A stretch of 64,000 bases of DNA from Roseburia hominis (lineage in GTDB: Bacteria > Bacillota > Clostridia > Lachnospirales > Lachnospiraceae). Location: the NCBI GenBank assembly GCA_040702975.1, contig CP159990.1, positions 248,001 through 312,000 of the forward strand, written 5' to 3'. The translations under genes and the position numbers were made by a program. Of the stretch, positions 27,068 to 35,571 are shown piece after piece. Under the pieces are notes generated by a model, which was not told the DNA's origin, did not search any database, and was given only the letters and a program-made list of their open reading frames with translations. Numbering within the stretch: the stretch's first letter is position 1; every line of letters starts with the position of its first letter.

Positions 27068-27372
27068 ACGGAGCGGAACTGTTGTCAGGTGAACCGTGGA
27101 ATAATGGGGCAGGGGCCCCGTTATGCCGCGAAAGTCGCTTGACATAAGGTTCTCGGATTATCCTGTACAGCAGAAAAGGGGGCAAGCGCGCCCTTTTCCT
27201 GCCTTCCGGCGAGGACGGGTTCGGGCAGAGCCCGAAATGAGTCAAGGAACTGGCCCCTTGCGGGTTCTTAGGGCAGAGCCTCGAGCCTTCGGAGGGCTTA
27301 CCGTGAGATATATTTGCAATTTTCAAGGTTCATTCAAGCCTGTTTTTTTCGACTCGTTTTTTCATAGATTAC
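27068..27372. other. GC-rich non-coding 3' tail of the IS
   Basis: About 300 bases inside the element with no gene. It is far richer in G+C than the surroundings and full of short inverted repeats, such as GGGGCCCC near 27114 and two related blocks with GCAGAGCC near 27227 and 27275. Possibly structured RNA or a transcriptional insulator; I cannot assign it. Confidence 0.5.
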
Positions 27373-27436
27373 TTGACACTACCTGATTTTTATTTTTCAT
27401 TTTCACACATTTATCTCAACACCTGCCGGTGTAATT

Positions 27437-28372
27437 TTATCGTTTTCTATCCGATAATACCGCGATCAGGATTACGATTCCTTTTACTACATCCTGGTAA
27501 TAAGAAGATACGCCCAAAATATTTAATCCGTTATTTAAAACTGCAATGATCAGAACACCTACGAAGGTTCCCCAGATTCTTCCGCGTCCACCATTCATAC
27601 TGGTTCCGCCAAGGGCTACGGAAGCGATGGCGTCCAGTTCAAATCCCTCACCAAGAACCGGCTGTGCAGAGCCCAGACGAGACAGAAGAATCAGACCCGA
27701 AAGCGCTGCCATACATCCTGAAATAGCATACGCTGCAAGTTTGGTCCGGTCAATGTTCACGCCTGCCAGCTTAGCCGCCTGCCAGTTGCTTCCTGTCGCA
27801 TAGATGCGTCTTCCAAATGTTGTCTTTTCCAGAACAAACATAAAAATCCCAAAAATAACAACGAACAAAATGACCGGTACCGGAATTCCGGCGATATTTC
27901 CTTTACCCACAAATTTCAGTAAATAGCTGTCACCCAGATTAGAAATCGGTTTCCCGTCCATATAGATCATCGTAAGTCCCCGGAAGACGGTCATGGTAAT
28001 GAGTGTCGCAATAAATGGCTGGAGCCGTCCTTTTGTTACAAAAATACCACTGATCATTCCAAAAACAATACCCAGCACTAATGCCAGAAGCATTGCCGGC
28101 GCCACAGGCATTCCTTTTGAAATAAATCCCGCACAGAGCGCCGTAGTCAGAGCCAGAACAGAACCAACTGACAGATCAATTCCGCCGGTCAAAATAACAC
28201 AAGTCATACCAAACGCAATAAATCCATTAATAGATGACTGTCTAAGCAGTGACAAAAAGTTTCCTACTGTCCTGAATTCCGGACTGATAATTCCGATTAC
28301 TACCACCAACAGGACCAACGCAATCAATGCGCCGAGATCCTGTAAAACATTACTTAATTTTTTCTCCTTCAT
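27437..28372 (-). CDS. rbsC: Ribose ABC transporter permease
   Basis: 311 residues with eight or more hydrophobic segments. RbsC-type blocks: LRQSSINGFIAFGMTCVILTGGIDLSVGSVLALT, split here as SINGFIAFGMTCVIL then TGGIDLSVGSVLAL. LSRLGSAQPVLGEGFELDAI and SVALGGTSMNGGRG are near the C-terminus. The RBS lies in the end of rbsA and the start overlaps its stop (TAATG). With RbsA it forms the membrane channel for ribose. Originally about 68 bases separated its stop from rbsB; the IS now fills that gap. Confidence 0.95.
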   Translation of the reverse strand: MKEKKLSNVLQDLGALIALVLLVVVIGIISPEFRTVGNFLSLLRQSSINGFIAFGMTCVILTGGIDLSVGSVLALTTALCAGFISKGMPVAPAMLLALVLGIVFGMISGIFVTKGRLQPFIATLITMTVFRGLTMIYMDGKPISNLGDSYLLKFVGKGNIAGIPVPVILFVVIFGIFMFVLEKTTFGRRIYATGSNWQAAKLAGVNIDRTKLAAYAISGCMAALSGLILLSRLGSAQPVLGEGFELDAIASVALGGTSMNGGRGRIWGTFVGVLIIAVLNNGLNILGVSSYYQDVVKGIVILIAVLSDRKR

Positions 28373-29856
28373 TATAGATTCCCTCCTGTCGCCAGAATCA
28401 TAATATTTTCCTGATCCGCCTCTTCGCGGCTTAATGTGCCCCTAACTTCTCCCTCTCTGATGACCATGACCCGGTCAGACATACCCAATACTTCGGGCAG
28501 CTCGGAAGAAACCATGATAACCGCAACACCCTGGGAAGCCAGGTCATTGATAATGTTATAGATTTCTTTTTTTGCTCCGATATCCACACCTCTGGTCGGC
28601 TCATCCAGAATCAGGACCTTTGGATTCGTATAGATCCATTTTGCAAATACTACTTTCTGCTGATTACCACCGCTTAGGTTATTACATTCATGCTGTGGTC
28701 CAAAACAACGAATATGTAACTCCTCAATTCCTTTCTTTACCAGATCCTGCTCTCCTTTTTTATTAAGAACGCCCATCCTGGAAATACGCCCCAGATTTGC
28801 AAGGGAGATATTCTTCATAATGCTCTCTTCCAACATCAGGCCTTCCACCTTACGGTCTTCCGTAATAAATCCAATTCCATTCATCATGGCTGTTTGCGGA
28901 TTCTTATTATGGATTTCCTTGCCTTCAAGGAAAATACTTCCGGTCACATGCGGCATATTTCCAAAAACAGCCTGCATGATCTCTGTTCTTCCGGCTCCCA
29001 TAAGCCCTGACACACCGAGGACCTCTCCGGCGTGTACCTGGAATGAAACATTTTTGAAAACTCCCGGACAGGTGAGGTCCCTGACCTCAAATATGACATC
29101 TCCCACTACGTTATTTCTTGCCGGATAACGCTCGCCGATCTCACGGCCGATCATCATTTTTACGACATCATTCATGTCTGTCTCGGCAATCTTCTTTGTT
29201 CCTATATAAGAACCATCCCGAAGTACCGTAATCCTATCGCACAGTTCAAAGATTTCCTCCATACGGTGGGAAATGTAAACGATAGAAACGCCTTTTTCTC
29301 TGAGTGAATTCACTACCTGAAAAAGAACCTCTGTCTCACTCTGCGTCAACGCCGCCGTCGGCTCATCCATGATAATGACTTTAGCGTCCACCATAAGAGC
29401 CTTCGCGATTTCAATCATCTGCTGCTGCCCTACCGACAGCTCACTCATTCTTTGAGCCGGGTCGATACTGACTCCCAGCCTGTCAAGAACCTTTTTTACT
29501 TCCCGGCGCATAGCTTTCTTATCACATATGCCAAGTGCTCCTTTGATCTCTTTCCCAAGGAACATATTCTCCTCTACTGTCAGATCGAACAGGACATTCA
29601 GTTCCTGGTGAATAAATACGATCCCGGCCTTCTCAGCCTCCTGCGGATTCTTATAGCACACTTCCTTGCCGTCAACAATTACGGTTCCGGCATCTCTGGT
29701 ATATACACCTGTTAAAATCTTCATCAGCGTAGATTTACCAGCTCCATTTTCGCCCATAAGAGCATGAATTTCTCCATGATCCAGTAGAAAACCGGCATTT
29801 TTTAAAACCGCATTGCCTCCAAATGCCTTGTCAATCCCACGCATCTCAATCTGCAT
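28372..29856 (-). CDS. rbsA: Ribose ABC transporter ATP-binding protein (double ABC)
   Basis: 494 residues with two ABC domains, as in all RbsA/MglA proteins. Domain 1: Walker [10 protein letters not shown] near residue 35, signature [16 protein letters not shown], Walker [13 protein letters not shown]. Domain 2: a degenerate Walker A ([12 protein letters not shown]), signature [14 protein letters not shown], Walker [22 protein letters not shown] precedes the ATG by seven bases. It energises ribose import through RbsC. The one-base overlap with rbsC suggests translational coupling. Confidence 0.96.
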   Translation of the reverse strand: MQIEMRGIDKAFGGNAVLKNAGFLLDHGEIHALMGENGAGKSTLMKILTGVYTRDAGTVIVDGKEVCYKNPQEAEKAGIVFIHQELNVLFDLTVEENMFLGKEIKGALGICDKKAMRREVKKVLDRLGVSIDPAQRMSELSVGQQQMIEIAKALMVDAKVIIMDEPTAALTQSETEVLFQVVNSLREKGVSIVYISHRMEEIFELCDRITVLRDGSYIGTKKIAETDMNDVVKMMIGREIGERYPARNNVVGDVIFEVRDLTCPGVFKNVSFQVHAGEVLGVSGLMGAGRTEIMQAVFGNMPHVTGSIFLEGKEIHNKNPQTAMMNGIGFITEDRKVEGLMLEESIMKNISLANLGRISRMGVLNKKGEQDLVKKGIEELHIRCFGPQHECNNLSGGNQQKVVFAKWIYTNPKVLILDEPTRGVDIGAKKEIYNIINDLASQGVAVIMVSSELPEVLGMSDRVMVIREGEVRGTLSREEADQENIMILATGGNL

Positions 29857-29870
29857 GTTTTTCCCTCCTT

Positions 29871-30284
29871 TTAGAAAATACAGCCGGACTGAAGAATGAT
29901 ATTTGCATACGGCGTTGTCTCGCCCGTTCGTATAACAGCCTTACATTCCTCTGTCATTTTCTTTAATTCCACATGAGATACAAATTCCACTTCCGGTCTG
30001 AAACCGGTTTCAGAATCAGCAAAAAAATTGTATATCCTGCTGAGTATCTCAGGGTTCTTCTCCTTGATTTCTTCTGCCAGAACAATTTTCTCAATTGCCA
30101 TATCCCGGCAGACTTCCTCCAATACTTCCATGAAAGAGGGCATACCGAATTTTACGGCAAGGTCAATCCTCTCCGTTTCCTCAGGAATCGGAAGACCGCA
30201 ATCACCGATGCAAATCCTGTCCGTATGTCCCATATAGGATAATACCCGGGAAATATCACTATTTAAAATTCCTTTTCTCTTCAT
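29871..30284 (-). CDS. rbsD: D-ribose pyranase
   Basis: 137 residues, full length. RbsD interconverts pyranose and furanose forms of ribose so that RbsK can use it. Typical blocks: [36 protein letters not shown] and [19 protein letters not shown], with [14 protein letters not shown] at the end. It has a good GGGAGGT site and lies six bases after rbsK. Codons near 29998-30013 spell a perfect palindrome, CTGAAACCGGTTTCAG, that resembles the RbsR operator upstream. Confidence 0.95.
   Translation of the reverse strand: MKRKGILNSDISRVLSYMGHTDRICIGDCGLPIPEETERIDLAVKFGMPSFMEVLEEVCRDMAIEKIVLAEEIKEKNPEILSRIYNFFADSETGFRPEVEFVSHVELKKMTEECKAVIRTGETTPYANIILQSGCIF
29998..30013. promoter_or_regulatory. Operator-like palindrome inside rbsD
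   Basis: CTGAAACCGGTTTCAG, a perfect 16-bp palindrome. It differs by one central base from the two TGAAACCCGTTTCA sites at rbsR and could be an auxiliary RbsR site. Confidence 0.45.
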
Positions 30285-30289
30285 TCCGG

Positions 30290-31177
30290 TTACCTCCCCA
30301 GTTCCTTTTCAACCTCCCCAGCCGAGGGCATTCCACTTTGAGCGCCGAATTTTTCCGTAGACAGACTCGCTGCGGTATTTGCGTAAATGAGCGCCTCCCT
30401 GATGTCTGCGCCTTTTGCGATCTGCACGGAAAACGCACCGTTCAGCGTATCTCCTGCGCCTGTGGTGTCTGCCACCTTTGCCGGTCTGACAGGTACTTTC
30501 AGCACTTCCCCTGATTTAAGGCAGGTGGAAACTCCTCTTGATCCCTGTGTAATGACCAACTTTTCCGGATACTTCTTCAGCAGCTCCTCCGTTGTCAATT
30601 CATTTCCAAAAATCAGAACTGCCTCATGCTCGTTCGGCGTCACATACGTAACCTTTTCAATAATATCCATCGGTACTGCCGCTGCCGGAGCAGGATTCAA
30701 AACAACCGGGATCTTCTGTTCATAGCAGAATTCTACGATATAGTGGACGGTATCCAGCGGAATCTCATGCTGCAATACAACCATATCGAACTCCTTTAAT
30801 TCCTTCTTAATGCCGTCTACATAAGCGCGGTCCACCAGTCCATTTGCACCCGGCACCACAACGATCGTATTATCGTTATCGCCTACCGTAATCATGGCAA
30901 TTCCGGTCGGAACACCTTCAAGGACCTGAATGTGGGACGTTTTTACACCGATCTGGTTCAGATTATCCAGCATTTTCCTGCCATTTGCATCATCACCTAC
31001 ACAGCCGAACATCTCCACCTCCGCACCCAGTTTTGCCATCGCAACTGCCTGGTTCGCTCCTTTTCCACCTGGAATGTAGCTGATAGAATCGCCCATCAGA
31101 GTCTCGCCTTTGAGCGGAATCCTCTCTGCCGTAACGGTCATATCCACATTGATACTTCCTACGACTGCAAGTTTCAT
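30290..31177 (-). CDS. rbsK: Ribokinase
   Basis: 295 residues, PfkB family. Visible motifs: KLAVVGSINVDMTVTAERIP at the start, YIPGGKGANQAVAMAKLGA (PfkB signature 1), PVVLNPAPAA, and VADTTGAGDTLNGAFSVQIA (signature 2, catalytic Asp in GAGD). It phosphorylates ribose to ribose 5-phosphate in the cytoplasm. It follows rbsR by three bases and precedes rbsD by six. Confidence 0.96.
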   Translation of the reverse strand: MKLAVVGSINVDMTVTAERIPLKGETLMGDSISYIPGGKGANQAVAMAKLGAEVEMFGCVGDDANGRKMLDNLNQIGVKTSHIQVLEGVPTGIAMITVGDNDNTIVVVPGANGLVDRAYVDGIKKELKEFDMVVLQHEIPLDTVHYIVEFCYEQKIPVVLNPAPAAAVPMDIIEKVTYVTPNEHEAVLIFGNELTTEELLKKYPEKLVITQGSRGVSTCLKSGEVLKVPVRPAKVADTTGAGDTLNGAFSVQIAKGADIREALIYANTAASLSTEKFGAQSGMPSAGEVEKELGR

Positions 31178-31179
31178 AC

Positions 31180-32169
31180 TTACTTCTCCTTTCTTCTTGT
31201 AGTCTGACGTTTCACCAATGAAACATCAAATATATTTTCTTTTTGAAACGGCAACCCATTTCCATAACGCATGATAATGTGAGTCGCCAATGTTCCCATA
31301 TCAGTAATCGGCTGCCGGATCGTCGTGATTTCCGGCGTCATAAGCCAACTGGATCTGACATTATCAAATCCTATGAGTTGAACATCATCGGGTATTTGGT
31401 ATCCCTCTTTGTCAAGAATCTTGTAAACAGAAATTGCCACCATATCGTTGCAGGCAAGAATCCCATCTACATTGGGATAGTCATGCACTAATTTCTTCGC
31501 CGCTTCAAGACCTGCTTCGTAATCATAAATACAGTCGATATACTGTTCTTTGATATCATACTGTGCACACACGTCCCGATAACCACGGTATCTCATAAAA
31601 CCACTGGAGTACTCCTGAGGACCTCTCATGCAAACAATATTCTTACAGCCACACTCAAGCAGATGTTCCATCGCCAGTTTGCCGCCCTTGTAATGATTGG
31701 CCTCAATATAGGCGATCTCGCCACTGCTCTTTAACTTTCTGTCCACTACTACTACCGGTAAATCAAACCTGGTAATTTCCTGCGCCGTATAATCACTATT
31801 TGTAATAATAATGATCCCGTCTGCATTCATTCGATTCAGCATCTGAATGTTCAGCATCTCTTTTTCCGTATTGTTATTAGAATTGCAGAGCAGAATCCTA
31901 TAACCATTCCTGTATGCCTCCTCTTCCACAGCCTTTGCCAATTCACTGAAAAAGGGGTTTTCTATATTCGGAACAATTACTCCGATAATTTTAGATGATT
32001 TCTTATATAAAGCTCTTGCCAATTCATTCGGTTTGAAACCCGTTTCATCAATCGCCGCCAGAACCCTCTGCTTTTTTTCTTCATCAACCCTGGCAGTCCC
32101 GTTCATTACCCTTGATACGGTGGACGGGGAAACGCCAGCTAATTTTGCCACTTCTCTTATGCTTGCCAT
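31180..32169 (-). CDS. rbsR: LacI-family ribose operon repressor
   Basis: 329 residues from the ATG at 32169 with GGAGGAACAA upstream; the open frame to 32205 would start inside the operator and before the ribosome site. The N-terminal helix-turn-helix is SIREVAKLAGVSPSTVSRVMNG, followed by the hinge (RALYKKSSKIIGVIVPNIENPFF). The ligand domain is periplasmic-binding-protein-like (VDGILACNDMVAISVYKIL, DDVQLIGFDNVRSSWLMTPEITTIRQP). First gene of the rbs operon and probably autoregulated: an operator lies at 32191-32204 and a second copy inside its own coding region at 32034-32047. Confidence 0.94.
   Translation of the reverse strand: MASIREVAKLAGVSPSTVSRVMNGTARVDEEKKQRVLAAIDETGFKPNELARALYKKSSKIIGVIVPNIENPFFSELAKAVEEEAYRNGYRILLCNSNNNTEKEMLNIQMLNRMNADGIIIITNSDYTAQEITRFDLPVVVVDRKLKSSGEIAYIEANHYKGGKLAMEHLLECGCKNIVCMRGPQEYSSGFMRYRGYRDVCAQYDIKEQYIDCIYDYEAGLEAAKKLVHDYPNVDGILACNDMVAISVYKILDKEGYQIPDDVQLIGFDNVRSSWLMTPEITTIRQPITDMGTLATHIIMRYGNGLPFQKENIFDVSLVKRQTTRRKEK
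32034..32047. promoter_or_regulatory. RbsR operator copy 2, inside rbsR
   Basis: TGAAACCCGTTTCA, identical to the copy at 32191-32204 and 157 bp from it, about 15 turns of B-DNA, which suits a repression loop. Confidence 0.6.
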
Positions 32170-32190
32170 TTGTTCCTCCGCTCTGTTTCT

Positions 32191-32204
32191 TGAAACCCGT
32201 TTCA
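32191..32204. promoter_or_regulatory. RbsR operator copy 1
   Basis: TGAAACCCGTTTCA, a LacI-family type palindrome, placed about +6 to +19 relative to the expected start of transcription. This position suits repression by RbsR. Confidence 0.75.
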
Positions 32205-32216
32205 TAACTTGATTTC

Positions 32217-32245
32217 ATTATAGATTTATAGAGCACTCCTGTCAA
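32217..32245 (-). promoter_or_regulatory. Consensus promoter of the rbs operon
   Basis: On the minus strand TTGACA (32240-32245), 17-bp spacer, TATAAT (32217-32222): a perfect sigma-A consensus. Transcription would begin near 32210 and read through the operator. Confidence 0.88.
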
Positions 32246-32383
32246 TCCGTTTTATTATTTTTGTTATTTAGTTACATTTTTTCACTATGGTTTTTGTGCA
32301 TTATGCCAGTGTATTATGCCATTTACTTTCAAATAAGTTAATTCGAGTACGATGTACTAGTTATAATACTGTATGATATAGCT

Positions 32384-32412
32384 GAAAAAGGACAGACCCT
32401 CGAGCCTGTCCT
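32384..32412 (-). terminator. Intrinsic terminator of the DUF1858 gene
   Basis: AGGACAG/CTGTCCT stem followed by TTTTT on the minus strand, 20 bases after the stop codon. Confidence 0.8.
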
Positions 32413-32431
32413 AGATATTCACATGCACATC

Positions 32432-32641
32432 TTATGCATTTGCAGCTAAATACGCATTGATCTTCTCAATTAACAAATCTGAATCAATTCCGTGAACCAT
32501 AGCTGCTTCCTCTAATGACTCCATCTGAGCAGATGGGCAGCCAAGGCAATGCATTCCGATCTCCATAAGAATCGGTGCTGCCTGAGGTGCAGTCTGGAGT
32601 AATTCTCCGATGGTCATTGTTTTTGTAACCTGTACTGCCAT
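32432..32641 (-). CDS. DUF1858 domain protein (small redox-disulfide-type)
   Basis: 69 residues from the ATG at 32641, behind GGAGGCG; the frame is open to 32701 but without a site. Nearly the whole protein is DUF1858: [21 protein letters not shown], then [13 protein letters not shown] with the CxxC motif, then [22 protein letters not shown]. Family members are predicted redox-active partners of hybrid-cluster or Fe-S proteins; the target here is unknown. Single-gene unit with its own terminator. Confidence 0.88.
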   Translation of the reverse strand: MAVQVTKTMTIGELLQTAPQAAPILMEIGMHCLGCPSAQMESLEEAAMVHGIDSDLLIEKINAYLAANA

Positions 32642-32820
32642 TGTGACGCCTCCTTTATTTTTCGTACTCTCTATTATAATACCTCTTTTTTTACTTGGCA
32701 ACCATTATCCAAAGAATTCCCTCGAAAATCCGTATATGTTGTAGAGATAAACTTTATCTGCCCTGCTTTTTTGACTTGATGGTAGATGCTTCGATATTCC
32801 GGCAAATCTCATACACATAC

Positions 32821-33924
32821 CTACTCAGCCTGCCCTAGTCCCTGAGTCTGTTGCTTTAGCGCATCAATCATTTTCTTCAGCTCATCTATTGTTCCCTTCA
32901 ACTCATCTATTATCTCCTTCTGACCATCTATTGTTTCCTTCTGACCATCTATTGTTTCCTTCTGCTCATCTATTGTCTCCTTCTGACCATCTATTGTTCC
33001 CTTCAACTCATCTATTGTCCCTTTCTGTTCATCTATCTCATCTTGCATCTCATCAATCATATACTGCACCGTGTTCCTGTCCAATTCCAACAATTCTTTC
33101 GAAAACATCGTCATCACCTCTTCGATATTCCGGCAGATCTCGTATACATGTTCATATAACTCTCGGAATTCTGGATAAGCTTCAATGATTTCCTCTATTA
33201 CTTCCGGGGAGTCCATACACAAGAATGCCAGCCACGCGTCCAACCTGCTGCTTATACCTTTATTGTGATAACATTCCTGAAAAATGTCAAGCGGAATCAG
33301 GTAAAATTCCTGCAGGAGCGGCAGTTCAAGCCCCGTATCCGATCTCTGCCTGAAATGATGTCTGTATTTGTCTTTATATTCCTGAAATTCCTTCGTGCTC
33401 CTCTCAAACAAAACAATCGTGTACACACCGCGAATATCCTTATAACTAAACTTTTTCTTTCTCCGGCTCTTCACTCTCTTATACTGCCGAAGTAGCATAT
33501 CTGCCGAATAACATGCGCATCTCTGCCCCGGAAATTTATATCCTATCTTCTGAATTTCTAGATTTATCACAGATCCATCTTCCATCTCTACGATAATATC
33601 CGTAATCAATAGCGACCCTTCATCCGCCAGCCTCACCGAATCATTGGGCAGCACCTGCAAAATGCGCACTCTTCGCCCAAACACCTCTGATACCAGATCC
33701 TCCAGCCGTTCCGGCGTACTCTCCGGGTTCAGGATCTCCTTAAAAAATGAGTCATACAACATTTTCACGCCCCGGGCTCCTGTACAAAAATCCAGAAACT
33801 CTTCCTTCTGTTCCAAAGTCCACGACTCATATACCGCTTCTAAATCCTTCCTTTTTCCAATTTCCTCCAAAAGTTCCCTGCGCTCGCGAATCATAGGGAA
33901 ATATTCTTTTAACCTTCCAGCCAT
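32821..33924 (-). CDS. Rpn/PDDEXK_2-family nuclease (transposase-like) with heptad-repeat tail
   Basis: 367 residues. The N-terminal part is a PD-(D/E)xK nuclease of the Rpn (recombination-promoting) type: VKMLYDSFFKEILNPESTPERL, LLITDIIVEMEDGSVINLEIQK (active-site Asp and ExQ), YKFPGQRCACYSADMLLRQY, DIRGVYTIVLFE. Residues 299-354 are eight seven-residue repeats (variants of GQKETID/ELKGTID), encoded by 21-bp tandem repeats at 32863-33030, forming a coiled coil. A paralogue lies at 47384-48553. Rpn proteins are DNA endonucleases linked to RecA-independent recombination; the role here is unproven. Confidence 0.88.
   Translation of the reverse strand: MAGRLKEYFPMIRERRELLEEIGKRKDLEAVYESWTLEQKEEFLDFCTGARGVKMLYDSFFKEILNPESTPERLEDLVSEVFGRRVRILQVLPNDSVRLADEGSLLITDIIVEMEDGSVINLEIQKIGYKFPGQRCACYSADMLLRQYKRVKSRRKKKFSYKDIRGVYTIVLFERSTKEFQEYKDKYRHHFRQRSDTGLELPLLQEFYLIPLDIFQECYHNKGISSRLDAWLAFLCMDSPEVIEEIIEAYPEFRELYEHVYEICRNIEEVMTMFSKELLELDRNTVQYMIDEMQDEIDEQKGTIDELKGTIDGQKETIDEQKETIDGQKETIDGQKEIIDELKGTIDELKKMIDALKQQTQGLGQAE
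32863..33030 (-). repeat. 21-bp tandem repeat in the Rpn gene
   Basis: Eight in-frame 21-bp units coding for the heptads at the C-terminus, for example GQKETID three times. Suited to copy-number change by slippage. Confidence 0.9.
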
Positions 33925-34322
33925 CTAACCATTCCTCCTTCCAGATACTTAAGTTCCTAGAAGTATACACCCTTTTTTCCCTATTGCAAGCCTTTCGATG
34001 AACTTAGATAAATATCGGTTATTATCGTTATTTTTCATCGATTTTCATTAATCCCGACCTCCTACTTCACTCTTACTTTCCCTTCTCATAACAAAACATT
34101 TTCCCTTTACGCCTCCACAGTGAAACATTTTCATTTCTCACTATTGTCTGACAATTTATCATCGTACACCCTAATTAGCCATTCATTTTTATACAGTTTT
34201 AGATTACTTAAATGTCAACATTTTTTTCAAAATGAATCGACAAAAAGTGATTTTTATATATTATCTCCAAAACGTCTGTTCTTTTTTTATTCCGAGTTGT
34301 CCACCAAAAACATATGTTTTTG

Positions 34323-34402
34323 TGTGGATAACGTGGATAACTTGGATTTCCAAACGATTTTTCCACGTTTTTCAGCACTTTTTGTGTGGATAACTTGGAT
34401 AA
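34323..34402. repeat. Tandem DnaA-box-like 9-mers
   Basis: TGTGGATAA (34323-34331) is followed head-to-tail by CGTGGATAA and CTTGGATTT. TGTGGATAA (34385-34393) is followed by CTTGGATAA. TGTGGATAA is the complement of the DnaA box TTATCCACA. Confidence 0.65.
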
Positions 34403-34483
34403 CCCATTTTTGATAAAATCTACAGCTTTTTACGTTTTTAGATATTTTGCTCACTAATTTCGACTATTTTTTTCCATGAAAAA

Positions 34484-34513
34484 AATCCGGAATAATTTTC
34501 CCGGATTTTTCTG
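34484..34513. terminator. Hairpin terminator after the C40 peptidase gene
   Basis: AATCCGG/CCGGATT stem with runs of T on both sides: TTTTTTT on the minus strand and TTTTT on the plus strand. It terminates the peptidase gene. Confidence 0.75.
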
Positions 34514-34549
34514 TCTGACATTTCAAACTTTTGTTAAAACACATTCTTC

Positions 34550-35473
34550 CTACAAGACTCTTCTGACTGCCAGTATTGTCGTATAAGTGGCGGGTGAAAT
34601 TCCAATTCCCTGAGCCGGGTTCATTGCATTTACAATCTGCCCATCTCCGATATAAATTCCAACATGTCCGTCATAGCAGACTACGTCGCCCGGAATCGCC
34701 TGATCATAGCTGACCGCGACCCCTGCACTTCTCTGTTCATAAGAAGTCCGCGGCATACTAATTCCAAAATGTGCAAACACGGATTGAACAAAACCGGAAC
34801 AATCCGCACCGTTTGTCAGACTTGTACCTCCCCACACATAGGGATTCCCTATGAACTGACAGGCATAATCTACAACCGCCTGCCCACTTGATGCTTTTTC
34901 TTTTGCTTCCGCCTCTGCTTTGGCCTTCGCCTCTGCTTCCGCCTTGGCAGCCGCCTCTGCCTCTGCCTTTAATCTCGCTTCCTCCTGCTCTCTGGATTCA
35001 GCATAAGTAAATGCCTCCTCCTCGCTTCCGGCCTCCGCTACCAGCTCGTCCGCAATTTTCTCAGACTCGTTGCCTACGGTGATATATTCCGTCTTCACAT
35101 ACCCGGTGACCTCCCCGGACTGAATCGGCGTCCATTCTCCAACCGGACCGATGATCTTCGCCGCATATCCCGGATAAAGTTTTCCGACATATTCACTTTC
35201 TTTTGTAGGCTGGCTCCTTATATACAGGAAGCTCGTGACATTGGCAAACGCCATATCTAAATACTCACCCTTGTTTGTCGGTACTAAATAATCTTCTACT
35301 TTTATATTTTGATTTTGTGAATAACAGTCGTTTAGTACCGCTTCAATCCCGACTCCCGGCATATTTCCAGCAAAAATATCTGTCTCATCTGCCGCATACA
35401 CCGGAGGTGCCGTAATTGACACTGCTCCCAAACATGTAACCAGGAACAATCCCTTCCTAAGACTTGAATGCAT
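34550..35473 (-). CDS. Secreted NlpC/P60 (C40) peptidase with SH3 domain
   Basis: 307 residues. Signal peptide (cleavage near AYA-like PPVYAADE). SH3-like domain at about 75-133 (ANVTSFLYIRSQPTKESEY to GYVKTEYITV). An Ala/Glu/Lys-rich coiled linker covers 150-195. The NlpC/P60 domain has catalytic Cys225 (GADCSGFVQ) and His270 (DGHVGIYIG); the third polar residue is probably Asn282. It would cut peptidoglycan stem peptides during growth or separation. It has a strong promoter at 35543-35571 and a WalR-like box at 35512-35528. Confidence 0.93.
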   Translation of the reverse strand: MHSSLRKGLFLVTCLGAVSITAPPVYAADETDIFAGNMPGVGIEAVLNDCYSQNQNIKVEDYLVPTNKGEYLDMAFANVTSFLYIRSQPTKESEYVGKLYPGYAAKIIGPVGEWTPIQSGEVTGYVKTEYITVGNESEKIADELVAEAGSEEEAFTYAESREQEEARLKAEAEAAAKAEAEAKAKAEAEAKEKASSGQAVVDYACQFIGNPYVWGGTSLTNGADCSGFVQSVFAHFGISMPRTSYEQRSAGVAVSYDQAIPGDVVCYDGHVGIYIGDGQIVNAMNPAQGIGISPATYTTILAVRRVL

Positions 35474-35511
35474 AAATCTCCCTCCTTTATGTATTCTTAT
35501 CTTTTGTAAAT

Positions 35512-35528
35512 ATTACAGAATTGTTACA
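35512..35528 (-). promoter_or_regulatory. WalR-box-like direct repeat
   Basis: On the minus strand TGTAAC-AATTC-TGTAAT, matching TGTWAH-N5-TGTWAH. It lies just downstream of the expected start of transcription of the peptidase gene. WalRK controls such hydrolases in other Firmicutes; direct control here is inferred. Confidence 0.5.
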
Positions 35529-35542
35529 TTTGTTACGATGAT

Positions 35543-35571
35543 ATTATATCAACTATATTCCATTATGTCAA
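35543..35571 (-). promoter_or_regulatory. Consensus promoter of the C40 peptidase gene
   Basis: On the minus strand TTGACA (35566-35571), 17-bp spacer, TATAAT (35543-35548). Confidence 0.88.

Larger units (their letters stand above)
25466..27383 (+). mobile_element. Insertion sequence with 11-bp terminal repeats and an 8-bp target duplication
   Basis: Terminal inverted repeats GGTAGTGTCAA (25466-25476) and TTGACACTACC (27373-27383). TGATTTTT occurs directly outside both ends (25458-25465 and 27384-27391), an 8-bp target duplication showing a recent, complete insertion of 1918 bp. It holds one transposase gene on the plus strand, opposite to the rbs genes, and a GC-rich non-coding 3' tail. 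The family is not assigned with certainty; an 8-bp duplication and this type of DDE domain recall IS6-like elements. Confidence 0.93.
33925..34549. other. AT-rich intergenic region with DnaA-box-like 9-mers
   Basis: A 625-base gap without a credible gene. It holds the DnaA-box-like array at 34323-34402 and the terminator near 34484. The rest is T-rich with no other feature that I recognise. Confidence 0.6.

Noticed and set aside
34120..34413. Plus-strand frame in the AT-rich gap
   Set aside because: Its VDNVDNLD-like repeats come from the DnaA-box array; no ribosome site and biased composition.
33925..34549. Chromosomal origin (oriC)
   Set aside because: DnaA-box-like 9-mers exist, but there is no dnaA, dnaN, recF or gyr, and no AT-rich unwinding element with the usual spacing can be shown.
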